Source of the DNA: Ancistrus triradiatus
Taxonomy: Eukaryota > Chordata > Actinopteri > Siluriformes > Loricariidae
Reading direction: 5' to 3'
Assembly (NCBI GenBank): GCA_025084515.1
Contig: JAJAGP010001329.1
Span: 124,001-188,000 of the forward strand
Length of the DNA stretch: 64,000 nt
Shown here piece by piece: positions 24,633-35,425 of this stretch. The position numbers were made by a program, and so were the translations under genes. Each line of letters starts with the position of its first letter. Positions within the stretch are counted from its first letter, which is position 1. Under the pieces are notes generated by a model. That model was given only the letters and a program-made list of their open reading frames with translations. It ran no database searches and had not been told where the DNA came from.

Positions 24633-25339
24633 CATTTGAACTCAAAGTCTTCGGAGACACAGGACCTCTGAGAGCTCTCAGTTCTCACAGGGAGAGGGTG
24701 GAAGCCGAGGCCGGCCGCATTACATAAATATCAATTAAAGAGGAATGGGGAACAGGGGAACTCTGGCTAATCTGCCCCCTGAGAGGAAAGAGGGTGCGAG
24801 GGAAAAGACCGGGGAGGGAACAAGGGGAGATGTGTACAGGGCCGTGGGGAGAACGAGGGGAGGAGACGACGTGTCATTTAAAACAATCAGCTGCCTCCTT
24901 TTATTTGCACGCAAAGGCGGAGACGACGGTCCGCCCCACAGGCCCAACAGGGCCACTCTCACGTGTTTGTTATCTGAGAAGAAAGAACCAAAGGGAATAT
25001 TTCATTAAAACACTATGATCCACATGGAAGTGTCTTAATTTAATTTAATTTAGCAGGCTGCTGAAGTCTCAGATGTGTGGAGGATATATTTATTTATCAG
25101 AATTTAGCCCCAGTGTCATGCTCCTCTTTCATGTCTAATGGCACGACTGGTTAATAAGACCCGGGTTAAGAGGATTATGATCAGTATTGGGCCGTGCCTG
25201 ATAGCAGCCCAGGGAAGGAGGACGCTGGGTATATACTCGGAGCCCATCGGATCATGGCAATAGGCTCGGCTTGAGGGATTTGCCTCCGTCCCATCCTGGA
25301 TCACTCTAATGAAGGCCAAGGAATAGAGGACGAGCCCTA
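24633..25339. other. Gene-free, GC-rich unique sequence
   Basis: The stretch 24660-25000 is GC- and purine-rich, with overlapping open frames on both strands but no splice-consistent exon. The stretch 25080-25330 is unique. It could be conserved non-coding DNA. Confidence 0.35.
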
Positions 25340-25520
25340 TATAAAGGTAATGGGCTGCTGGCGGGTGTCGCCCCGTCTGCAGGGTGCACCTAAATCCAGG
25401 GTGGCGATAATCCCCAGCTCTGGAAGCGCGAGATTGCGGAATCCCATTGCTGGTTGGGATTATCGGAGAGGTGCGAGCACGGGACGAACTCGAGAGGCGG
25501 ATAGCAGGGCCTTATGTGAA
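25340..25520. promoter_or_regulatory. Candidate K50-homeodomain element with inverted TAATCC pair
   Basis: cgataatccc at 25405-25414 and its exact reverse complement gggattatcg at 25456-25465 place two TAATCC cores in opposite orientation, 41 bases apart, in GC-rich unique DNA. TAATCC is the known target of K50 homeodomains (Otx, Gsc, Dmbx). Function is inferred only. Confidence 0.3.
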
Positions 25521-27414
25521 ATTGCTCCAGCCTTGTCGTTCATGGTCAGGGATTTGTGGACGTTAATGTCTCCTGCATGCTTCAGACGCTTCATGCTTCC
25601 GAGGTCCACGTGCGATTCCGATGCTCTGCGGCATCAGTCACAAGTTTCTCACGTCACGTCAGTGAAAGGCTCCCGAGAAGACTGCATGACCTGTCTAACA
25701 TCTACAGAGCACTAAAAAATATCAGACGTATTTAAGTTCTCATTAAAATGACCTCCACAGAGGAACCGACAAAGCAAGTTCTAGCAACACAAAGAAAGTT
25801 CACGCTTTACTTAAATTAATCCACATCAGTATCATCTGATTGCACAAAAGCGATTGCGTCAAAATTACAGCACCAGCCAAGGCATTGGATTAATGAGTGC
25901 ATTTAAATTGACACCAATAATCTGATTATAGGATTTCAGCAGATTATTCAGCATACTTTACGAGGTCATTACTGGATCTCAAGTACAAGAAATACAAAGT
26001 TGATGTTAAATAAATCAGTGTATGGGAAACAGTTACACTACAGCATCCCATATAGCATTGCTAGTAGTTTTATAATAACAGACAATGTCCAGACATTAAG
26101 CAATGCATTCCTGTAATCAAAAGCCTGTACTGGGAACACTGGACAGAAGGTGAGAATACACCCTGGGATTTACTGACCTTTCTCGGGACATGAGGGGAAA
26201 CCATTCCCAAAGGAACCCTTACCTAATTGGCGAGAACATACCAAAGGCCACACAGATGGTAACCAGTAATTTAAATTTTGTTTGCTGTCTCGTGTGCTCA
26301 TTTCATTTCATTTTGAAAAGCAACAAAGCATATAATTTGATTTTATGACACAAGTCCTGAACTATAAAAACGCGATCAAAAACACACAAATTTTGACATT
26401 TGCTTACCCTGCTTTTTCTTGGTCAGGATCACAGGGAGGTTCGGAGTCTATCCCAGGGATCATAGGGCACAGCCCTGGGTCACTCTCACACCTAAGTGCC
26501 TATTAAGACATAGGACACAAACTTGTTGTTGTTTAGAATATTATAGCATGAATAATAAAAGGAAGGACATTTTTACATAATGCACACAAAACCTTCTGAG
26601 AAAACTTCCAGAACCACCACAGAGAGCGATGCCAGTCTTAAACAGGTACTAAACTATTCAGCTTGAACTCTGATACTGATGGTGGCTGATGTAAATAATT
26701 TTTGCTGTGCTGGAACTTCCAGTACTCTGAGGGAACCGCTGGCTCCCCTCTGTAACCTTATTTTAATTTGACCGCTTTGAAGTAGCACCGCCAAACTGGA
26801 AAGGCCCTCAATCAATTATGAGTGAATAAATCTCCTTAGGATATTAAAAGACCACGAAAAATAAAGATTAGAGAAGCTTAATCTTTCAAAGCGATATCTT
26901 CATGAGCAGAAGATTCACCACATGTGGCACAACGAGGAAATTTCCTCCTTTTAAAATGATTTGGTGTCTGCGTCGCCCCCTGAACATTTCCACCTAAATC
27001 CCCAAATTGATCTGGTGTGAGACGCTGAAGTGGATTATTCCAAGCCCCGTCTCAGACCGCTGTAGCTGAGAGCCGCCTTCCAGCCTTTGCGGACCACATT
27101 AAAATACCAATAAGATCAGAAACGTTCACAGCGGTAGGCGTGGGTTTGAATTCTGTATCCTCCAGAATGAATCACTGTAGACTCGGTGGGTGCACACCTT
27201 TGTTTACTGTCTGATCGAAGTCCCATGTCCTCTGCAGCCACACAAACTGCTGCAGATTTTAATCAACCATTTGCCAATAAATCGTTCCTATATTTGCAAA
27301 ATCAAACATAATTTTGAATTTAAAACTATTTTCCCCCAATTTTCTTCTTTCTATTCTTGTATGATTAAAAAAAATCTTAATCTGTAAAAGAAAAACACAT
27401 GATAAACACTGCGA
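25521..27414. other. Gene-free sequence with a SINE-like scrap
   Basis: The stretch 26415-26515 is a reverse fragment of the 7553/18722 repeat superfamily (ggtcaggatcacagggaggt, gtctatcccagggatcat). The stretch 26930-27180 is unique and mixed GC. No gene found. Confidence 0.4.
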
Positions 27415-27578
27415 AGATCTGCACTGAGCACAAGCTATTGTGAATCTGAATACCACTAAATCAAATGTGTACTGAATCGTGACTCATGAATCGAGTCAAG
27501 CAAGTTTCAGCAAGCCCACCGAGTACCGAAAACAAACGACCCAAACAATCGTGGTTGAGAACTGAGGTACCACTGTAT
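27415..27578 (-). mobile_element. TcMar (Tigger/pogo-like) terminal fragment
   Basis: Ends in ctgaggtaccactgta, i.e. an inverted CAGTGGTACCTCAG terminus. Inwards it carries tgaatcgtgactcatgaatc, also found at 53250 and 59300. No transposase frame remains. Confidence 0.55.
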
Positions 27579-28959
27579 ATTAAACTCCTTGACTTATGAT
27601 AAATTCTACTTATGATGGATTTGTCAGGGGCTCCTGTAGTGGTTTGGAAGCTGCACCTTCCAGAGATCGTGAGATCATGAACAACTGGTGCCCAAGGACC
27701 CCATGTCTGAGTGGTTGGACTATTAGAGCGTCCTAAAGAACACAGCAGGTACACGTTCTTTGTCTTCAGTTTAAAACGAGTAGATTCGACATTATTGGTC
27801 ATGGAGAAAATCGCCCGGCTTGTCAGATGTTTGATGGCTGAACTGTTGCGCATCTCTCAGGCCTCGAGCTCCTTTACCCGTCTACGCTTTTCTGCTACAG
27901 TAAGCTCAAACTCCCCCTCCATCGATCGCACCACATCCCTCCTGTCCCACTCGCTAATTCTCCCTCTCGCCTCTTTCATCCGGATCGCGGCGGCACGATG
28001 AGGTGGCGAAAAAGGGCGGGGGGAACAAAATCAATAACGAGGCCAAGCGGGAGAGGTCAGGGTTCAGCGGGGTCCTTGACTAATGTGAGGAGTGGCAGGA
28101 CTCTGGAGCCGAGAGGAGCGTGATGGAGATCCTGTTAGCAGCCATCGATCCGGCCGCTGTGTGCTGGTGATGGCTTATCAGGGAGAGGCTCGAGGCGGTG
28201 GAGTTATCAGATCAGTGGGAACAGGAACCGGATTTATCTCGCTCGGGGCCAATAAGTGTCAGAACTTCAGAGCGAGAAGGAAAACGATGGTGTCAGAAAA
28301 AAGCATCTCGCTGATGACCGGGATGTTGGACCCTGCCCCGGGGAGTGCTAACGATCCTACAAAGGGCTAACGGGTCTAACAGAGGCTAAACAGAGGCCAA
28401 CACAGGTGTCTAGTTTTGAAACAGTAAGATTTGTGGGACGTCAGTTAGCCGCTGTGTTTGCGGTCTCTAAAATGCCCCAGTGAGCGAGTCAATTAACCAA
28501 ATTTAATTACGTTCTCCTGTAACTTCTTCTCATCTCCTGTCCATCAACAGGACGTTTCTCCTTGCTTCAAGCACCTAGACTAACGAGTAGAGATTGAACC
28601 CAAATTGAAGGTCTTCTGGATCCAAAGGTTAAAATGGAACCACTTACTCTTACCTCTTAAATACTGTCATGTTTTAGGAAATCAGAAACTGACATGGACT
28701 CAAGTGTGGAGAACATGCCAACTCCACACAGACGATATCCCGACCTTCAGCACCACGAGCTGCTCTGCCTCTGTGTTGCCCTGTAAAACAAAAAGGTGGT
28801 TCACATCACGATCACTAAAGAAGCATAAAAGAGAACTACTGTAACTCCTGATTCTGACAGACCATTATGGCATATAAAACCCAAAACATTTCTGAACCTG
28901 CGTCTCCAGGACCACGAAGCTGTGCAGCACCAACATTACTGTTATATTAACAATATTAA
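27579..28959. other. Gene-free sequence with GC-rich block
   Basis: The stretch 27590-27640 shares gatggatttgtcaggggct-like words with 59735. The stretch 27880-28370 is GC-rich and unique. The stretch 28367-28445 is duplicated at 29550-29615. No exon found. Confidence 0.4.
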
Positions 28960-29218
28960 AATTGTGATACCTGTGTGATAAAAGTGAAACAATTTATACT
29001 GATATACCCTCCATAATCACCCATTTCTTACTACAACTAGAACCATAATCACAGTACTGCTACTCTGAGTAACAAAAAAATAACAACAGTACTACTACTA
29101 ATGCACTCAGTAGTTAGTAAAATTTCCCCATTGTGCCACTAATAAAGGATTTATCTCATCTTACTACACATCTACGTAATAGTACTATTCTAAATATTAC
29201 TACAACTACTAGTAAAAA

Positions 29219-29395
29219 TTTAAGTGCATTTAGGCAGACGCTCTTATCCAGAGTGACTTAAAAGTTATATAATCTTACAATTCCAAGCAGTTGTTGGTTA
29301 GAGAACTTGCTCAAGGACCCCAACAGTAGCAGCTTGGCAATGGTGGGATTTGAAACCCTGGACTTGCTGGACTATAAACTGCCACCACATCCCAC
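29219..29395 (-). mobile_element. tRNA-derived SINE, L2/UnaL2-like tail
   Basis: Reverse copy of the family at position 20. The tail is ggcagacgctcttatccaga, the body ttgctcaaggaccccaacag, and the head contains gggatttgaaaccctgg (B box) and cagtttatagtcca-type sequence. Confidence 0.75.
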
Positions 29396-29806
29396 ATAAA
29401 TAATATTATAATACTAACACTACTACTAAAAAATAACACTAACTACTCATGCTATTACTATTATTACTACCTATTATAAGAAATAATAATAGCACTACCA
29501 CTCATGCTATTACTACTACTAATGGTACTACTACTAGTAACACTGCTAAGAAGGGCTAACAGAAAGCCAGCATAGGTGTCTACTTTTGAAAACAGAAAGA
29601 TTTGCGTCGTCAGGTCATTAGTGTCTGAAAATGTACTGCTATAGTACTACTACTCGTTACTGCTACTACTACTACTACTACTACTAATACTAATAATACA
29701 GTTACTACTAAATAATTTAGTAGTTATTACTATTAAATACTTGCTAATAACACTTCTACTCTTGTTATTACTACTACTACTACTACTATTATTATTCATG
29801 TATTAC

Positions 29807-30329
29807 TACCGTATTTTCCGGGCTATTAAGCGCACGGGTTATAAGGGCGCATTAAATGAAACAAACATCTTACGTTCCGTCGGAAGCCTCAGTTTTTGGT
29901 CTTTACCTGGCGCAGGGCGTCTTCTCTTGCTTCCTCCACTTCCGTACCATGATTCGTTAATGTTGAATTCTCTCGCAGCTGCTCTATGACCATGTTTGTA
30001 CTGCGTGACCGATAGCGCTGAGTTTTGAAATCCGCTTCAAAAATAAATGAATGAATGCACGTTACCCTAATGCTGAGGCACAGATCGGTATTATTACTCC
30101 GCTATGTTCCTGACTACGGTGGCTGTGAGCTTCGTAACTTACCAACGCCATGCTAAACATTTTGAGCAGATTTATGAGCGCCGTGTACCATCTACAATCG
30201 GTTCTAGGTCAGAAAGCACAACCGGAATTAATTCATACATTAGACGCACCGCATTTTAAGGCGCACTGTCGATTTTTTGAGAAAATTAAAGGATTTTAAG
30301 TGCACCCTTATGGTCCGAAAAATACGGTA
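29807..30329. mobile_element. 523-bp TIR element 'taccgtattttccgg'
   Basis: The left end taccgtattttccgggctat and right end ggtccgaaaaatacggta form terminal inverted repeats; the similarity extends to about 29 bases (gcgcac / gtgcac). It is embedded in ACT repeat on both sides. Internal text repeats the theme (gcgcattttaaggcgcac style). It is a non-autonomous DNA transposon; the superfamily is not assigned. Confidence 0.75.
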
Positions 30330-31424
30330 CTACTGACATACTGCTGCTGCCACTCTTATACTACTACAACCAATAATAATACTATTACTCATGTTTTACT
30401 ACAACTACTAATAAGTATATTAATAAAACTATTGCTCATGTATTACTGCTATTAAATAATACTATTACTCCTGTTATTAGTACTAACACTACTAATAATA
30501 CTATAAACTCATGTATTACTACTACTAATAATAATTATATTGCCACTCGTTACTGTAACTACTACTCATGTTATTGTAATAGTACTACTAGTATATAGTA
30601 GACCCAGGTAACACATGAGTAATAGTATTATTAATGGTATATTAGTATAATAATAGCGAGTAGTATTATTAATATTAGTAGTAATACACGAGTTATGGTA
30701 ATTATTGTTAGAAGTAATACTAATAACATGAGTAGGAATTACTATTAGATTGTTTTTTTGTTTATTTTACATCGCTATCATCAGCATCAATGGCCATTTT
30801 AATGAAGACACAGGGATATATCGATACACAAGGTTTACTTTCAAAAAACTAGTCATATATATTTACATATATACTGAATAATATATACATAAGTAATCAG
30901 TTGTCTTTGGACTGTGAGAGGAAATCCGGAGCTTAGTATTAATACACGAGTTATTATTATTAATAGTATTTACTGCTAACACAAAGTAGTATTATAGGAG
31001 AGTAGTAAATAAGACTGGCAGTATTAGTGGTAGTAATATATATGATTGAATATATTAACTCTTGTTATCATTACTGCTACTAATAATATAGCCTATTCTG
31101 TATTTCACAGGGCACAGGCAGAATCACACCCAACATGAGGGCGTGAGGTGAGAGTCAAAGAGCTGACAGGGGCCACTACTGCAGTGCTGGGGACTAAACT
31201 TCTCCCCTTCCACCCAATTGTGCATGGGAACGTCATGGTGGGCTTATCAATTTACCGCTGCCACCATCCCAACCCTGCTGCTCTACTTCTACTCTACTCA
31301 TTTTATATTATTATTTATTATTTTAATACACCCACTCTTACCTTACCACAAGTCATAGTTTCCATCTGCATGTCCTGTTACTAATGTTAATAACGATATA
31401 CTATACTAAAGACAGCACAGGTTG

Positions 31425-31695
31425 GAAAATTGGGAGACAAAATTCGAGAGGGAAGACTGAGATGGTTTGGACATGTGCAGAGGAGGGATAGTGGATATAT
31501 TGGTAGGAGGATGTTGGAGATGGAGCCGCCAGGCAAGAGACGGAGAGGAAGACCAAGGAGGAGTTATTTGGTTGTGGTAAATGAAGATATGCAGGGAGTT
31601 GGGGTGAGAGTAGAGGACGTGGAGGACAGGGTGAGGTGGAAACGTTTAACTCGCTGTGGTGACCCCTGATAAAGGGAGAAGTCGAAAGAAGAAGA
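31425..31695 (+). pseudogene. Non-LTR retrotransposon (LINE) 3' end
   Basis: The frame 31430-31669 reads GRLRWFGHVQRRDSGYIGRR, then EMEPPGKRRRGRPRRSY and a final RWKRLTRCGDP. This is the C-terminal tail of a fish LINE reverse-transcriptase polyprotein. It is followed by gctgtggtgacccctgataa and a gaagaagaag end. The RT and endonuclease domains are absent, so this is a 5'-truncated copy, as LINE insertion usually produces. Confidence 0.8.
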
Positions 31696-31966
31696 AGATA
31701 CTATAGATAAGATACCTACAATATAATTACTAATACTAGCTGCTCCAGTGACTACAATATGGGATGCTTTGTTTTTAAATGTTATAATACTCTGAATAAT
31801 AACTTACTGTGCAATAACATTTATTCATATTTGGTAACTGGATTCTGCTTTTTTGGTGCTCAGTTCCCTATCATTATCAGTCAGCATTCAGCGTAAGCTC
31901 TAATGTGCTGTTTAATAACCAGGCTTTTCTCTGTATCAGCTTATTTTCCTCTCAGTGGACTACAGG

Positions 31967-31967
31967 C

Positions 31968-32004
<37 letters not shown>
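31967..32004. repeat. (TG)n microsatellite
   Basis: An uninterrupted TG tract apart from one CG near its start. Flanking 31700-31966 and 32005-32169 are unique without a gene. Confidence 0.9.
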
Positions 32005-32006
<2 letters not shown>

Positions 32007-32168
32007 AGGAAAGGAGCAATGAAAGCAAATTAAGTGCCATTTAAATGACTGACGTTTTCATGATACGGGTAATTATCACCACTGATGTTCTCAAATGAGT
32101 TGAGAAGGCCTGTTCAGTGCTCGCCTCCTCAGGGACCTGGGGTTACACAACAATGATGTAACGCGTGT

Positions 32169-32169
<1 letters not shown>

Positions 32170-32237
<68 letters not shown>
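32170..32237. repeat. (AC)n microsatellite
   Basis: A pure AC tract of about 34 units, a potential Z-DNA former. Confidence 0.95.
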
Positions 32238-32238
<1 letters not shown>

Positions 32239-32541
32239 TTGCATGACAATATTCAAGGCATTACAAAAAGAGAAAGCTGTAACGTATCTGGGGAGGAGAA
32301 ATAAGACAGGGAGAGGAGAGAGAATGTGCGAATGCGAGTGAGGGTTCGAGGGTCGGAGGCTCAGAAATGCACTTGCCATTTAGAAGTAAATTTAATGAGC
32401 CCATGGTGGCAGTGAATTTACTCACAGATCAATTGATCATGTCACGGACAAATGGGTAAACAAACATGTGCATTAATTCTGGCCGTCCCCCTGCTCCTCT
32501 GCCTCCCCCCTGCTGAGACAATACACTCACACACATCACCC

Positions 32542-32544
<3 letters not shown>

Positions 32545-32631
<87 letters not shown>
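32545..32631. repeat. (GA)n microsatellite
   Basis: About 43 pure GA units. A polypurine-polypyrimidine mirror repeat of this length can form H-DNA. Open frames reading RERERE or LSLSLS across it are artefacts. Confidence 0.95.
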
Positions 32632-32637
<6 letters not shown>

Positions 32638-32699
32638 GATGGTCTGCTCTAGGAAGGTCCCAAGACTTTTGCACAAGACTGCAGATGGATAGTAAATAA

Positions 32700-33610
32700 G
32701 GATTTACAGTCATTAATAAAATAAAATATAATAAAGTAACAATTGAATTTAATATACAAGTATAATTAACTAAAATATAATTACATACAAACTAAATAAT
32801 GAAACAAATATTATGCAATAACAAAATGTATAAAACAAACAATAAATTAAAACAAATCATTCAAATGCAATATTTTCAATTACTTATTTATATACGAAAA
32901 CACAATGTATCAATAACTCTGGTAAAAATAAATTGGCAAACAAGTACATTTTTAAATACTACTACTACTACTACTACTACTACTACAACAAACTTAAAAA
33001 AATAATTAAAATGCAATATTATCTCAATTGCTACATTATATACAAATATAAAATCAATAACTAAATTAAAAATAAGTTACCAAACAATTACATTATGTAT
33101 AATAATAATAATAATAATAATAATAGTCATCATCATCATATGTATAATTAGATACAAACCAAAAAATAATTAAAACAAAAACAAACAAATGCAATATTAT
33201 CTCAATTACTGAATTATATATGAATATACTGATAACTTATAAATTATAACTGAATTAAAAATAAATTAGCAAACAATTACATTATGTATAACAAAAATAT
33301 TATTATTATACAAACCTAAAGATAAATAAAAGAAAAATAACTAAAATTCAATATTATGTAAATTCTATTTTTTTATATTATCTTACTGAATTATACAAAT
33401 ATATATATATAAACGAAATATGTAATGTAGGTCAATTGGTGTTTCTAAAGTGGCCCTAGTGTGTGAGTGTGCGTCCTATAATGGATTGGTGCCCTGTCTA
33501 GTATTACAAGGATGAGAAAATGAATGAATAATTAAAATGCAATAGTATCTCAATTAAAAATAAATTAGCAAAGAAGTACATTTGGTATACATGTATACAA
33601 TAACAATAAT
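32700..33610. repeat. AT-rich tandem array, about 150-180 bp period
   Basis: The word atgcaatattatctcaatta (variants) begins at 32865, 33011, 33189, 33346 and 33537. It is followed each time by aaaaataaattagcaaacaa-like and ttacattatgtata-like text. Spacings are 146, 178, 157 and 191. (ACT)n at 32957-32986 and (AAT)n at 33100-33124 sit between units. A SINE-like scrap (33425-33530) inflates the last unit. Confidence 0.7.
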
Positions 33611-34685
33611 TTAATAGTATTTTCTGTATTAGTAATGTAATAGTATTTACTGGTGCTCCATTAATCCATTTTTATGAGGCTTCTGATATTAGTTCTTCAA
33701 CAAGCAGTACCAAAGTCTACACAAGTCTTTTGGGTGTGATGGGGAGGCAAAAATATAGGCATGAACTAAAATAAAATAAATAAATAATGCAGTGAGAGGG
33801 GACAGGACCGAGACTGGTCTCCCACTGAGAGGGTCCATCCCACCTCTTTACACGGATAGTTAAGCTCAGCAGGACTTCTTACACCAACACGGAATGAGCA
33901 GATGAAGAGAAGAGGAGGAGTGAGTGAGTGTGTGAGTGAGAGAGAGAGTTTCTTTATCTAGAGCATCTTTTTTCCCTCTTTCTGCTTAAAATAGTTTTTG
34001 CACTATTGTATCTTATGCATTGGTTATTACTGATTTGTAAATGCTTTGGCTTTAACATTTATGCCAATAAAGTCCTTTTGAACTTAACTGAGAGTTTTTT
34101 TTTTTATGTTTTCCCTTTTTAACCTATTTTGTTCTATGCGTCTTTTTACCTTATTTCTCCACCAAGAGTGTCACAGTGAGAGACTTATTAGGTTCTAGGG
34201 ACTAATTTGAGAGGAACGACCCCCCTGCAGAGCTCCTCCAAGAACTACATTCATTCCAGAGTTTTGAGCTTTGCTTCTTTGTATTTCTGGTATCGGAGTA
34301 CTGGTTTGTGTTTGCATTGCATGTCCACTGTATTGGTACCTGGTTATTGCTTCTTGCTTACCTGCCTGTGTAGGAATACGAATTGGATTCATTAAACCTG
34401 CACTTGACTTCTAACCCCTTTTGTGAGTCGACATACGAGTCGCCCAAAAAGAACAAAGAGGATGAAGCCTGCCCAATGATGCAAGAGTTCTGTCCTGGCT
34501 CCCAGTCCTCGGCTGGTGGTTACGAATTAAAAATTCAGAACCACAAAGCAACTTCACAGACTTATCGGTAATTATGGTCTTACACCATCCTGCACCCCTT
34601 ATTTACAAATTCAATTACAGGTTCTGCTGGTTTTCTGAATGAGACGTAACACAAGCTCTGCACGTAGTAAATGTAAACTTAAACA
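33611..34685. other. Gene-free sequence
   Basis: Unique AT-rich DNA. Text at 34160-34400 has a retroelement flavour (ends around ggattcattaaacctgcact), but nothing diagnostic is present. Confidence 0.3.
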
Positions 34686-35425
34686 ACACTCACTGACAAA
34701 AAAAATAACTGACCAAGAAGGAGTTGATGGAATCGAATGAAACTTTATGTGTGTGAATGTAATGACGATATATGTAAGTGATCGTAATATTATACTTTTT
34801 GAGGAAAACTGTACAATTGAAAGAAGGATCTAGTTACCCTGTTAGGTCGCCTCCAGCCTGGACACAAGATGAGATGCAGTTGGGCATCGAGGCATAGAGG
34901 TTCAGTATCGTATCCTGTGACACATTTACCCACAGATGTTGCAGCTTGGCCTATAGATCCTGCACACTGTAGGCTTCCGAAACTGGTGTCCTGCACATAT
35001 TGCTGAGTTGTTCAATGTGATGGTGCCCCAGATCATCACACCAGCAGTTGGGGCAGAGTGTGGCTCCACAGCAAAGTCAGGATTGAAGCGCTCACCATGA
35101 GGCCTAAGTACTGGAACCCGACCATAATTGGATCCCAATGGCAGGACACGTAATGTGACAACAAATTTCCTTCTGTTAAGCACCTGGAACTGGCAGAGCC
35201 AGGGGTGTAGGGAAGGTGCCAAGGTACCAAGAGGTACACTATCCAAAAGTAGCCTCAGAGCCTTTTTATAGGGCAGCAGGGGAAACACTTTTACGCCTTC
35301 TTGTGGTAAGACCCAGTATCTTATCAGAACACACCTGTAATCATTCACATATCTGCCTGAGACGGAACTGCATGCAGAGTTTTTCAGCAATTCAACATTT
35401 CTGTCTGGGTGCGTTCTTTTTTGTC
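34686..35425 (-). pseudogene. Tc1-like transposon with decayed transposase
   Basis: On the minus strand a frame reads AVEPHSAPTAGVMIWGTITL, the V-M-[VI]-W-G core of Tc1 transposases, preceded by VPVLRPHGERFNPDF. Ends are cactcactgacaaaaaaaat and ctgggtgcgttcttttttgt. Relatives are at 18170 and 61300. Stops and deletions show it is inactive. Confidence 0.7.

Larger units (their letters stand above)
28960..31390. repeat. ACT/AAT trinucleotide-rich island
   Basis: Roughly 2.4 kb dominated by imperfect TAC/ACT/AAT/AGT words, e.g. actactactactactactaa near 29665 and ttattactactactactac near 29767. It is interrupted by a SINE (29219) and a TIR element (29807). Orientation of the trinucleotide changes (ACT before, AGT after) near 30600. 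Confidence 0.75.

Noticed and set aside
24221..24688. 155-codon minus-strand frame
   Set aside because: Lies antisense to the decayed Tc1-type transposon 3' end; not a gene.
34160..34400. Possible LTR or retroelement end
   Set aside because: No TG..CA borders, primer-binding site or paired repeat could be found in the window.
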